Assembly: GCF_016908375.1 (NCBI RefSeq)
Contig: NZ_JAFBDS010000008.1
Coordinates: 1-64,000, forward strand
Origin: Amphibacillus cookii
GTDB taxonomy: Bacteria > Bacillota > Bacilli > Bacillales > Amphibacillaceae
Direction: 5' to 3'
DNA length: 64,000 nucleotides
Below, in pieces: positions 41,161 to 49,129 of the stretch. The first letter of the stretch is position 1. Every line of letters begins with the position of its first letter. The position numbers and the translations under genes were made by a program. The notes beneath the pieces were generated by a model. It saw nothing but the letters and a program-made list of their open reading frames with translations. It searched no databases and had not been told where the DNA came from.

Positions 41161-42456
41161 TTACACAAGTCCAAGCCGATCAAAAATTTGATCAACATTT
41201 TTCAAATGATACGTGTAATCAAAACAATCATCGATCTGAGCTTTAGACAACAAACCAGTAATCTTTGGTTCTTCCTCGATCAAACGGCGGAAAGGTGTGG
41301 CTGTTTCCCATGCTTTCATGGCATTTGGTTGGACAAGGTCATAGGCCGTTTCTCGACTCATCCCTTGATCAATCAATGAAAGTAACACCCTTTGCGAAAA
41401 GATTACACCATAAGTCCGATCAATATTGCGTTTCATATTATCAGGGAATACGGTCAAGTTTTTAACAATATTACTAAATCGATGAAGCATATAATTTAAA
41501 GCAATGGTTGCATCTGGTAAAATCACCCGTTCAGCTGAAGAGTGTGATATATCGCGTTCATGCCACAATGCGACATTTTCATAAGCAGTCATCATATAAC
41601 CACGAATGACACGTGCCATCCCCGTCATATTCTCAGACCCAATAGGATTTCGTTTATGCGGCATAGCAGAGGAACCCTTTTGCCCTTTAGCAAAAAATTC
41701 TTCGACTTCACGGGTCTCTGTTTTTTGTAAGCCTCTAATTTCAGTCGCAAACTTCTCAATTGATGTTGCGATGAGTGCTAGTGCAGACATGTATTGCGCA
41801 TGACGGTCACGCTGCAAGGTTTGGGTTGAAACAGGCGCGGGTTTTAGCCCAAGCTTCTGACAAACATAGGCTTCAACCTTGGGATCAATATTGGCATAGG
41901 TTCCAACTGCACCTGACAGTTTCCCTGCTTCTATCACATCTGCCGCTGCATTAAAGCGGTCAAGATTACGCTTCATCTCTTCATACCATAGCGCCATCTT
42001 TAATCCAAAGGTCGTTGGTTCAGCATGCACACCGTGTGTACGTCCCATCATGACGGTATGTTTATGCTCAATTGCTTTATTTTTTAAAACATCAATAAAT
42101 TGTTCAATATCGTTACGAATAATAACGTTTGCTTGCTTTAATAAATAAGACAAAGCGGTATCAACAACATCTGTTGAGGTCAACCCGTAATGCACCCACT
42201 TTTTCTCTTCACCAAGTGTCTCTGACACGGCTCGTGTAAAAGCAACAACATCATGGCGCGTTTCTTGTTCAATCTCTAAAATGCGATCAATACGAAATGA
42301 AGCATGTTGACGAAGTTTTTTTACATCTACTTCTGGGATAACACCAAGTTCACTCCATGCTTCACAAGCTAGAATTTCCACTTCTAACCATGCTTGATAT
42401 TTGTTTTCATCTGTCCAGATTGCACCCATCTCAGGTCGCGTATAACGTTCAATCAT
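41161..42456 (-). CDS. purB: Adenylosuccinate lyase
   Basis: 431 residues. [15 protein letters not shown] (about 137-151) carries the catalytic His; the fumarase-type loop [11 protein letters not shown] (about 261-271) carries the catalytic Ser. It cleaves both SAICAR and adenylosuccinate, so it also serves AMP synthesis. It lies 12 bases after purK. Confidence 0.97.
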   Translation of the reverse strand: MIERYTRPEMGAIWTDENKYQAWLEVEILACEAWSELGVIPEVDVKKLRQHASFRIDRILEIEQETRHDVVAFTRAVSETLGEEKKWVHYGLTSTDVVDTALSYLLKQANVIIRNDIEQFIDVLKNKAIEHKHTVMMGRTHGVHAEPTTFGLKMALWYEEMKRNLDRFNAAADVIEAGKLSGAVGTYANIDPKVEAYVCQKLGLKPAPVSTQTLQRDRHAQYMSALALIATSIEKFATEIRGLQKTETREVEEFFAKGQKGSSAMPHKRNPIGSENMTGMARVIRGYMMTAYENVALWHERDISHSSAERVILPDATIALNYMLHRFSNIVKNLTVFPDNMKRNIDRTYGVIFSQRVLLSLIDQGMSRETAYDLVQPNAMKAWETATPFRRLIEEEPKITGLLSKAQIDDCFDYTYHLKNVDQIFDRLGLV

Positions 42457-42468
42457 CTTTATGTCCCC

Positions 42469-43590
42469 CTAAATTAAATGTTGTTGCTTTAAATATTGCA
42501 CCAATTGCTCACGGTCTTGATCAACAAAGGTAAGGTGCCCCACTTTTCGTTTCGGTTTAAGCTGACCCTTGCCATACATATGAACGTGGGCACGTTCAAG
42601 TCGCTCGCACTTAGAAAAATAAGCATCTATGTTATCACCAAGCAAGTTGACCATTACTGCTGCACCGTGAAAGTAAATCGGAAGTAGTGGTAAGTTACAA
42701 ATCGCTCGAATATGCTGTTCAAACTGTGACACATTACAGGCTTCAATGGTATAGTGGCCCGAATTATGCGGTCGTGGTGCTAATTCATTGATAAAGATCT
42801 GATCAGCTTTAACAAACAACTCAATCGCAAACGTACCCACCACACCAATCGTTTCTGCGATCGCTTCTGTCGCCTGTTTCGCTTTATCTATCACAATTGG
42901 CGAGACACGAGCGGGAACCGTCGTTGTATGCAAAATATGATCACGATGGACATTTTCACCAATCGGAAAGTAAGTAATAGCACCATCGATACCACGTGTG
43001 AAAACAACCGATATTTCACAATCAAAACTGACCCATGCCTCATAAATAAGGCGCTGATGCTTGGCTAAAAATGTCTTTGCTTCTGCTAAATCCGCTTTGT
43101 TCGTTAACTTGATTTGCCCTTTACCATCATAACCACCGCGACATGTTTTTAGCACCGCGGGAAAGCCAATCGTGTCCACTGCTTCTATTAAATCGTCATT
43201 GGTTTTTATGATTTTAAATGGGGCAACCGCCTGTCCGCTAGCAAGCATCGCCTGCTTCTCTTTTTCACGATCTTGGGTAATCTCTAGTGATTTGGCTCCT
43301 TGTGGCAAGCAACCCTGCTTTTCGAGATAGCGCGCCATTTCAAGGTCGACATTCTCAAATTCATAAGTAACTAGATCTGTTTTTTCAGCTAATACTTTGA
43401 TGGCTGTAAAATCATCATAGGAAGCGATGATTTGCTCGTCAGCTAATTGTGCAGCTGGGCAGTTCGGTGTCGGATCAAGTACGATCAGACGATAACCCAT
43501 GTGACGTGCTGTCGTTGCCATCATCCGACCTAGCTGTCCACCACCGATGATACCGATTGTTTTGCCTAAGTAGAACTCATTGTTCGGCAA
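42469..43590 (-). CDS. purK: N5-carboxyaminoimidazole ribonucleotide synthase
   Basis: 373 residues, ATP-grasp. [14 protein letters not shown] (12-25) is the N-terminal nucleotide-binding turn; [14 protein letters not shown] (about 146-159) and [16 protein letters not shown] (about 266-281) follow. It carboxylates AIR using ATP and bicarbonate, and PurE then rearranges the product. It overlaps purE by 14 bases. Confidence 0.97.
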   Translation of the reverse strand: MPNNEFYLGKTIGIIGGGQLGRMMATTARHMGYRLIVLDPTPNCPAAQLADEQIIASYDDFTAIKVLAEKTDLVTYEFENVDLEMARYLEKQGCLPQGAKSLEITQDREKEKQAMLASGQAVAPFKIIKTNDDLIEAVDTIGFPAVLKTCRGGYDGKGQIKLTNKADLAEAKTFLAKHQRLIYEAWVSFDCEISVVFTRGIDGAITYFPIGENVHRDHILHTTTVPARVSPIVIDKAKQATEAIAETIGVVGTFAIELFVKADQIFINELAPRPHNSGHYTIEACNVSQFEQHIRAICNLPLLPIYFHGAAVMVNLLGDNIDAYFSKCERLERAHVHMYGKGQLKPKRKVGHLTFVDQDREQLVQYLKQQHLI

Positions 43591-44068
43591 GCTGATCCCT
43601 CATTTCCGAGACTTTTTCACGCATTTCCGCTTGATAAGCAGTTAATTTAGTAGCTAAATCAACATCATGCGTTGCCAAAATCTGTGCAGCAAGCAAACCT
43701 GCATTTTTTGCACCTGCAACACCAATGGCAACCGTCGCAACAGGGACACCAGCCGGCATCTGCACAATCGATAGTAAAGAATCGATACCATTCAATGCTT
43801 TCGATTGAATCGGTACACCGATAACTGGTAACGTCGTTTTGGCAGCGACCATGCCCGGTAAATGGGCCGCTCCACCTGCACCAGCAATAATCACTCGCAA
43901 GCCTTTTGCACGAGCTGTTTCTGCATATTCAAACATATCCTCAGGTGTTCGGTGAGCCGAAATAACCAATTTTTCGTAGTCAATCGCTAAATAATCCAAA
44001 ACTTCACATGTATTCATCATCGTTTGCCAATCTGAAATACTTCCCATAATCACACCGACTTGAACCAT
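43577..44068 (-). CDS. purE: N5-CAIR mutase
   Basis: 163 residues from the ATG of [14 protein letters not shown], with AAGGGG seven bases upstream; an ATG at 44125 gives a 19-residue extension unlike known Pur[16 protein letters not shown] and [13 protein letters not shown] line the active site. First gene of the operon, about 300 bases downstream of the riboswitch aptamer. Confidence 0.96.
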   Translation of the reverse strand: MVQVGVIMGSISDWQTMMNTCEVLDYLAIDYEKLVISAHRTPEDMFEYAETARAKGLRVIIAGAGGAAHLPGMVAAKTTLPVIGVPIQSKALNGIDSLLSIVQMPAGVPVATVAIGVAGAKNAGLLAAQILATHDVDLATKLTAYQAEMREKVSEMRDQLAEQ

Positions 44069-44205
44069 TTTATCCCCCTTTTCCTCACGCATTAGAAACG
44101 CTCCCTTTTGCTGGTCAGATAGCATTTCTTATCCTTGGCACTTTAAAATTTTAACTTCGTCATTTCCCGTTTTTTCGCTTGAATTTTATACTATTTTACA
44201 AAAAA

Positions 44206-44247
44206 ACCTATCCACCTCTCCCATTATTGAGAGAAGATGAATAGGTG
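44206..44247 (-). terminator. Riboswitch terminator before purE
   Basis: On the minus strand CACCTATTCATCTTCTCTC and GAGAGGTGGATAGG form a long stem followed by seven T. It lies about 120 bases after the aptamer; the intervening segment should contain the competing antiterminator. Confidence 0.85.
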
Positions 44248-44365
44248 AAATGGCGTTTACACACCACTGAACAATCACTGTCTGAACCAATAGTCAGAAC
44301 AAAAGAACACCACAACATAAATCTATTGTTATATTGATAGATTGCTGTTGTCATGCTTCATCTTC

Positions 44366-44432
44366 CCTCATAGTCCGTTATTTACGGTAACGGGTAGAAA
44401 CTTTTGAGCCTTATTCTCAAATTTATATGAGG
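44366..44432 (-). ncRNA. Guanine (purine) riboswitch, purE operon
   Basis: P1 is formed by CCTCATA (44426-44432) with TATGAGG (44366-44372). P2 carries TTTGAGAA...GGCTCAAA, and J2/3 reads GTTTCTACCCG, then the CCGTAAA-type P3 loop. J3/1 reads GGACTATG; the C at the position matching C74 specifies guanine/hypoxanthine rather than adenine. Binding should expose the downstream terminator and stop pur transcription. Confidence 0.95.
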
Positions 44433-44467
44433 TTAGTTGTTATATTCATTATCATTACTGCATGTTT

Positions 44468-44537
44468 ATCATAACAAGGACACCTTTATTAGTCAATAAA
44501 AATCGAACGATAAATAAATAAAAAGTCCTATTGTTCG
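44468..44537 (-). promoter_or_regulatory. pur operon promoter and PurR-like boxes
   Basis: TTGACT (44491-44496), a 17-base spacer and TATGAT (44468-44473) on the minus strand. Upstream are CGAACAATAG (CGAAC at 44533-44537) and its inverse GTTCG (44504-44508), with the CGAA core of Bacillus PurBoxes. The distal box overlaps the yebG stop codon. The same layout precedes the permease riboswitch at 48585. Confidence 0.75.
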
Positions 44538-44704
44538 TCTTTGTTCACAATAGCGTCAAAAACAATCTTTTTTCCAATCGGTTGATAATGAACTTCTCCC
44601 TCTTTCATAACTTCTTCAAAGATAGGCTTTTCAATTCTTCTTATTGGGAAGTAACCAGCTTTTTTAATACGATCGATACATTGATCAATCGTCTCGTTGT
44701 CCAT
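44528..44704 (-). CDS. yebG: YebG-family NETI protein
   Basis: 58 residues beginning [20 protein letters not shown], the NETI motif that names this small Bacillus family. A longer frame (to 45007) is only the shadow of yebE. The gene overlaps the end of yebE by 20 bases, so its translation is coupled; the start context within yebE contains AGAACGAATG, without a strong site. Function is unknown; it sits next to pur genes in many bacilli. Confidence 0.85.
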   Translation of the reverse strand: MDNETIDQCIDRIKKAGYFPIRRIEKPIFEEVMKEGEVHYQPIGKKIVFDAIVNKDEQ

Positions 44705-45335
44705 TCGTTCGAACTGTTTCTTCTTTTGGCTGTTCTGCCGTTTCGTTCGTTTGTTCTTCAGCTTTGCTCCGCTCAATTTCTTCTGCTTCGACACTTTGCT
44801 TAATCTTTCCTTTCTTAACTTGTTTAACCCAGAAACCTCCATTAATATGTTTAGGTTCATAAGAAATAATAAAGGCTTTCGGATCCATCGTCTTAATCGT
44901 CTCATACAGGTGTAATTCATATTTTCTTGGAGTAAGAATCTGCATAGATAATCGATCACCATCCATTCCGTAAGCATACCAGCTTGTGACACCATACCCT
45001 TTTGCACGTAACTCTTTTGTAAAAGAAATATCAGGATCAGACGAAATCACATTAACAGTTATGTAACCCAATGCTAATCGTTCCTCAATTTTCGAGCCTA
45101 CAATGACCCCAATACCATAGCCAATCCCGTAAGCAAGTAAATTTTCGATCCGATCAAGATTATCAAGAACAAGACCAAGGCCTAATGTATAGATAATAAT
45201 TTCAACCGTTCCAATTGTTGCAGCAATATATTTTTGCCCTTTTAAAGTGAGAATAACCCTAATCGTTGAAAAGGATACATAAATAATGTTAATCGCTAAT
45301 ATAATTGAAACCATTATCATCGCACTTTCTAACAT
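44685..45335 (-). CDS. yebE: YebE-type membrane protein (UPF0316/DUF2179)
   Basis: 216 residues from the ATG of [10 protein letters not shown], with GGAGGG six bases upstream; an ATG 21 bases earlier is less likely. Three membrane segments (about 5-24, 38-58, 62-80) are followed by a DUF2179 cytoplasmic domain (about 100-180), ending in a Glu/Lys/Thr-rich tail longer than usual. Function is unknown. Upstream of the pur promoter, same order as B. subtilis. Confidence 0.9.
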   Translation of the reverse strand: MLESAMIMVSIILAINIIYVSFSTIRVILTLKGQKYIAATIGTVEIIIYTLGLGLVLDNLDRIENLLAYGIGYGIGVIVGSKIEERLALGYITVNVISSDPDISFTKELRAKGYGVTSWYAYGMDGDRLSMQILTPRKYELHLYETIKTMDPKAFIISYEPKHINGGFWVKQVKKGKIKQSVEAEEIERSKAEEQTNETAEQPKEETVRTNGQRDD

Positions 45336-45446
45336 ATGCAACCCTCCTAGCTTCATTGTATATGACTCATTCTATTTTTTCCAATGAACCTTCTTATGCA
45401 AGTAGGCATATGTTAAGGATAGGATGACATGGAGGAGGTTCAATTT

Positions 45447-45857
45447 ATGCAACAATGGAAAAAGAATTTCGATCATTTTTTTGGTGATCAATTTTGGCAT
45501 TCCTTTGAACACATCTTAAAGCCACCTATTCCACAAACCAATATCTATCAGCTTGATAAAGAAATCACGTGTTATGTCAATATCCCAGGTCTAGAAGATG
45601 TCAATGCCATTAAGCTTTACGTTAAAGGGAGTCGTTTATTTATTATTGGCGAAATTCCCCTAAATCAAACAGATGGGCAGCTTATTCAGGATGAAATTGT
45701 ACATGGTGCGTTTGAGCGATCAATTGATCTCCCTTATTCAGTGCGGCCCGATCAAATACAAGCGTCTTATCGAGCTGGCTTACTTATTATCCGATTACAC
45801 CGACAGTTAGATGAGGATACACCTTCTACAACGATTCCTATTGAAAAAATAGATTGA
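45447..45857 (+). CDS. Hsp20/alpha-crystallin-like protein
   Basis: 136 residues from the ATG of MQQWKKNF; GGAGG lies nine bases upstream, and the ATG at 45429 is within that site. The domain begins about residue 38 with IYQLDKEITCYVNIPGLE and continues through LFIIGEIPL and GAFERSIDLPYSV to GLLIIRLHR, the alpha-crystallin core with the GLLII strand. Sporeformers have related GerT/CotM-like proteins in the spore coat, so a coat role is possible. It is divergent from yebE. Confidence 0.8.
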   Translation: MQQWKKNFDHFFGDQFWHSFEHILKPPIPQTNIYQLDKEITCYVNIPGLEDVNAIKLYVKGSRLFIIGEIPLNQTDGQLIQDEIVHGAFERSIDLPYSVRPDQIQASYRAGLLIIRLHRQLDEDTPSTTIPIEKID

Positions 45858-45966
45858 ACAATCTTTATCATGGTAAGAAAAACAAGGGAAAACCACTCGG
45901 TCCTTTAAGAGCTTAGTGTACAGCGTGGCCAATGATAGAAAAACGTACCGCTATGGAAATACACTA

Positions 45967-46013
45967 CGCTTTCCGTGGGCCCGGCTTCAGCTCGTGCTTC
46001 TCCCACAGGATAA
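45967..46013 (+). repeat. R2 repeat fragment
   Basis: CGCTTTCCGTGGGC, GGCTTCAGCTCGTGCTTC and CCCACAGG match the outer parts of R2 with the middle deleted at a TTCAGCT direct repeat. The rest of 45858-46198 holds no gene. Confidence 0.65.
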
Positions 46014-46198
46014 GGAAAGCCTCGTCGGTCATACATCGCACGAAGAAAATTGTTCTTTATTTTCGAGGAGTCTTCGTGTATTTCTATAGCTAGTTTTATC
46101 GCTTATTTCGGAGTGACAAACGCTTGCTCCAAAAAGGTTCTTAACCCTTGGTATATCACTAAATTTTTTATACTTTTTTATCTTTCATCGAGTAGGAG

Positions 46199-46543
46199 AG
46201 TTTGGAACAAAAGCGTCATTAGAAAGGTAAAATCCGAACATGAATAACTGAGGACAGATGACGCTTCGGAAAAATACTTCGCTTTCACTTTCCCAAGCAC
46301 AAGGGAGACATCTTGGTAAACCTAGTGTCTCCCTAGCCGTGGGCACGACTTCGGGCCTACAGGATGTAGGTCAATTAGACGTTGTCACACGAGGTGACGG
46401 GTTTAGTCTAATATTCCACTGTGTGCGCTTCACACAGTGGATCTTCAGCTCGTGCTATTCCCACAGGAGTCTTCGTATTTTTCCTGCGCTTTGTCCAGAT
46501 TGTTCAGATTTTCATTACTTTTGTTTAGTTTTGTCCCAGCCTT
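46199..46543 (+). mobile_element. R2 MITE-like element, copy next to the intron remnant
   Basis: About 345 bp. The left end GAGAGTTTGGAACAAAA is degenerate; the right end TTAGTTTTGTCCCAGCC matches the IS1182 inverted repeat. Subterminal AATCCGAACA and TGTTCAGATT are complementary. Inside are hairpins GGGAGACA / TGTCTCCC, CCTACAGGATGTAGG, TTAGAC / GTCTAA and CACTGTGTG / CACACAGTG. Confidence 0.75.
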
Positions 46544-47101
46544 GACCTCTCACACCACTGTACGTACGGATCCGTATACGGCGGTTCAATTTCATACTAA
46601 GCATGTACTTTGTTGTAATGTTCTACACAAGAGATTAGGCCGAATTTGGCTAATCTCTTATTCGTTAGTGCTGTCGTAAGTATCCAAGCGTAAGCTGTAC
46701 GGGTAACCCTTTACTTGTATGGCTATATTTGTAGGCATTATATTTGTTCATTCCCAATTTGATTAAGTTCTTCCTTCGGTTCTTAGCTGTTTCAATTTGT
46801 ATTTGAAGTTTTCTACTGACTTTTGGTGCGGTTCCTTGTATAAGTCTGTTTGATAATCTTTAAAGAAACCGAACCCTAGAAACTTCATGAACTCTACATC
46901 CAGTTCATTAAGCATGATATTGCTAAGAAGTGGAGAGAGGTTGCCTCTTAATATGATTTCTGTTCGTCAGACCAGAGGTTTGCCTTGGCTTCCTTCAGAT
47001 TCCACGTCGCCATGGACACCCTTGCCTTTAGCTATGTACTTACCGATACTAGGTCGTACTCGGGACTTTCACCCATTAGCGTTCGCCCATGCTGGGCGAA
47101 C
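46544..47101 (-). mobile_element. Group II intron remnant
   Basis: The 5' end GTTCGCCCAGCATGGGCGAA followed by GGGTGAAAGTCCC is the typical start of bacterial group II introns. Near the 3' end, GAACCGCCGTATACGG and ACAGTGGTGTGAGAGG match the domain V region. Most of domain I and the maturase are deleted and domain VI is missing. The 5' end directly follows the T-tract of the permease terminator, the target site used by class C introns. The 3' side abuts an R2 element. Confidence 0.8.
46597..46950 (-). pseudogene. ltrA: Group II intron reverse transcriptase/maturase, deleted and frameshifted
   Basis: Fragments in order: GNLSPLLSNIMLNELD (RT motif before the catalytic YADD), then directly KFLGFGFFKDYQT and KEPHQKSVENFKYKLKQ (thumb), so the YADD block is deleted. 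After a frame change, NRRKNLIKLGMNKYNAY (maturase domain X) follows. After another, WILTTALTNKRLAKFGLISC ends at TAG 46597-46599. Inactive. Confidence 0.8.
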
Positions 47102-47141
47102 AAAAAAAGCGTGTCCCATTCAAAGGACCACGCTTTTTCAA
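47102..47141 (-). terminator. Terminator of the purine permease gene
   Basis: AAAAAGCGTGGTCC and GGGACACGCTTTTTTT pair on the minus strand, a few bases past the stop codon. The group II intron remnant begins right after the T-tract. Confidence 0.85.
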
Positions 47142-47144
47142 CCT

Positions 47145-48443
47145 TTATTCGGCTAAGAAGATGAGGAATAACACAAATATAACAGATAATCCCCACATTA
47201 ATGGATGAATGTCTTTTGCTTTACCACGCGCTGCCATCGTTATTGGATAAAAGGTGAAGCCAACAGCGATACCTGTTGCAATGCTATACGCAAGTGGCAT
47301 CATGATTACCGTTAAAAACGCTGGCACAGCAACTTCAAATTGATCCCAAGCAATATCTTTTAAAGTAGAAGCCATCATCACACCAACAATAATTAATGCT
47401 GGCGCCGTTACAGAAGAAGTGACCACATTTAGAAGTGGCGAGAACAGTAACGCTAACAAGAAAAAGATAGCGGTAAATACTGATGTTAAACCTGAACGCC
47501 CTCCAGCACCAACACCTGTTGCCGATTCAACATATGATGTCGTTGTTGACGTACCTAAGACTGCACCCGCTACAGTTGCTGTTGAATCTGACATCAGCGC
47601 ACGCCCTGCACGTGGCAATTCATTATTCTTCATTAAACCAGCTTTTTCTGCCACGGCAACGAGCGTACCTGCCGTGTCAAAGAAATCAACAAATAAAAAC
47701 GTTAGAATAACACCTGCCATTTGTATCGTAAAAATATCTCCGAAATTAGCAAAGGCTTGACCAAAAGTTGGCGTTAAGCTCGGAACAGGAGCAAAAATAG
47801 AAGACGGTAAATCAATTTGTCCAACGATAATACCCGCCACTGCCGTTATCACCATACCATAAAAAACGCCACCATTAACTTTTAAGGCAATCAATACAAC
47901 CGTAACAATTAAACCAAAGATAGCAAGTGCCGTGGGGCCGTAAGTGAAGTCTCCTAAAGCGACCATCGTTGCTTCATCAGAAACAATAATTCCTGCATTT
48001 TGAAAACCAATAAAAGCAATAAATAAGCCAATCCCAGCACCTACCGCTAACTTCAGTGTTGGTGGGATCGTGTTAATAATTTTTTCACGTACACCTGACA
48101 AGGTTAACAAAATAAAGATTAGACCAGAAACAAGGACACCACTTAAAGCTGTTTGCCAAGGGATTCCATACCCTAACACAACTGTATAAGCAAAGAACGC
48201 ATTCAAGCCCATACCTGGTGCTAATGCAATCGGGTATTTCGCATAAAGTCCCATAATTAATGTACCAATGACCGCTGACAATGCCGTCGCTGTATAAACA
48301 GCTCCTTCATCCATACCCGTTGCTGCAAGCATTGGTGGGTTTACAAACAAAATATAAGCCATTGATAAAAAGGTCGTTAAACCTGCGATGAATTCAGTTT
48401 TTACATTTGTACCCAACTGATCTAACTCAAAAAAATTCTTCAT
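47145..48443 (-). CDS. pbuG: Hypoxanthine/guanine permease, NCS2 AzgA type
   Basis: 432 residues with about 12-13 membrane segments. Family marks include EFIAGLTTFLSMAYILFVNP (17-36), ALAPGMGLNAFFAYTVV (73-89), FVDFFDTAGTLVAV (about 251) and STTTSYVESATGVGAGGRSG (about 300). This is the AzgA/PbuG branch that imports hypoxanthine and guanine by proton symport, distinct from xanthine/uracil NCS2 members. The guanine riboswitch upstream supports the substrate call. PbuO is the alternative name; the two cannot be separated here. Confidence 0.92.
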   Translation of the reverse strand: MKNFFELDQLGTNVKTEFIAGLTTFLSMAYILFVNPPMLAATGMDEGAVYTATALSAVIGTLIMGLYAKYPIALAPGMGLNAFFAYTVVLGYGIPWQTALSGVLVSGLIFILLTLSGVREKIINTIPPTLKLAVGAGIGLFIAFIGFQNAGIIVSDEATMVALGDFTYGPTALAIFGLIVTVVLIALKVNGGVFYGMVITAVAGIIVGQIDLPSSIFAPVPSLTPTFGQAFANFGDIFTIQMAGVILTFLFVDFFDTAGTLVAVAEKAGLMKNNELPRAGRALMSDSTATVAGAVLGTSTTTSYVESATGVGAGGRSGLTSVFTAIFFLLALLFSPLLNVVTSSVTAPALIIVGVMMASTLKDIAWDQFEVAVPAFLTVIMMPLAYSIATGIAVGFTFYPITMAARGKAKDIHPLMWGLSVIFVLFLIFLAE

Positions 48444-48475
48444 ATATCCTTCGCTTCCCTTCTTTTTCGTCGCGT

Positions 48476-48517
48476 AAAAAAGAGCACAACCTTAATGATA
48501 TAATCAAGGATGTGCTC
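48476..48517 (-). terminator. Riboswitch terminator before the permease
   Basis: GAGCACATCCTTGATTATAT and AATGATATAATCAAGG-type arms form, on the minus strand, a long stem ending GGTTGTGCTC followed by six T. Confidence 0.9.
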
Positions 48518-48584
48518 AGGCAGTCAGAAGTAGAAAATAGATTGATAAATAAGCAATAATAAGACATATTTCTTCTATTCTTCT

Positions 48585-48647
48585 GCGTAGACAGACCATT
48601 TACGGTGGTCGGTAGAGACTCTAGAGCCATATCCTCAAGATTATACG
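48585..48647 (-). ncRNA. Guanine (purine) riboswitch, purine permease
   Basis: On the minus strand CGTATAATCTTGAGGATATG opens the aptamer. GAGTCTCTACCGACCACCG carries J2/3 and P3, and GTCTGTCTACG closes it. P1 pairs CGTA with TACG. J2/3 has TCTCTAC rather than the usual TTTCTAC. The base matching position 74 is C, so guanine/hypoxanthine is the expected ligand. Confidence 0.93.
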
Positions 48648-48680
48648 ACGAATTTAAATTTAATTTTTAATACAGGAATA

Positions 48681-48753
48681 ATCATACTAGGGAACACAGC
48701 GATCGTCAAGAGCAAAAACGAATGTTCACAAAAAGGATATATCCATTGTTCGG
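48681..48753 (-). promoter_or_regulatory. Permease promoter and PurR-like boxes
   Basis: TTGACG (48704-48709), a 17-base spacer and TATGAT (48681-48686). Upstream are CCGAACAATGG (48745-48753 region) and the inverse ATTCG ending at 48719, about ten bases from -35. The layout mirrors the purE promoter, which suggests shared PurR control. The first box also lies within a GGATAT hairpin (48732-48768) that could end transcription from upstream. Confidence 0.65.
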
Positions 48754-48918
48754 ATATACCCTTTCCCGTCATGCTCTCGCTTATTTTTATTGGTTGTACA
48801 ATAAATGACGTTGATGAGTAAAAAAACGCACGAACGTCATTTTTCAATTCTATGTTTCAAGTAATCGTTTGATCTTCATTTCAACATCGTTAAAGGATTG
48901 ACAAAATGATGCTTGAAC

Positions 48919-49013
48919 CGCAGAGGAAATATACTCGCTTTCACTCTCCCAAGCACAAGGGAGACATCTTGGTAAACGCAGTGTCTCCCTAGCCGCAGGC
49001 ACGGCCTCAAACA
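48919..49013 (+). repeat. R2 repeat fragment
   Basis: CGCTTTCACTCTCCCAAGCA, GGGAGACATCTTGGTAAACG and GTGTCTCCCTAGCCG match the left third of the 46199 copy; the rest is absent. Confidence 0.7.
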
Positions 49014-49069
49014 CATGATAATTTAGTTGACTACTAGGACTTACCAACGTCATTTGACGTACAACCTTC

Positions 49070-49117
49070 TTAATTTGAGTGAATTAAGGCATTAGCATCG
49101 ATTATCTGTGATTAACA
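49070..49117 (+). repeat. R1 dispersed repeat, copy G, hairpin 2 absent
   Basis: TTTGAGTGAATTAAGGCATT, then AGCATCGATTATCTGTGATT. The block between GCGTCCG and GGTTATC in full copies is missing, as in copy F. It lies about 13 bases past the stop codon of the FtsX permease. Confidence 0.7.
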
Positions 49118-49129
49118 GCTAATCCCCTA

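Noticed and set aside
44366-44432. Adenine rather than guanine riboswitch
   Set aside because: The J3/1 base corresponding to position 74 is C in both aptamers, which pairs with guanine/hypoxanthine.
44528-45007. 159-aa minus-strand ORF covering yebG
   Set aside because: Only its last 58 residues are a real protein (NETI). The upstream part is the shifted frame of yebE and has no start signal.
46258-46679. Two overlapping plus-strand ORFs
   Set aside because: They lie over an R2 element and the opposite strand of the intron remnant; the sequence is explained by hairpins and repeats.
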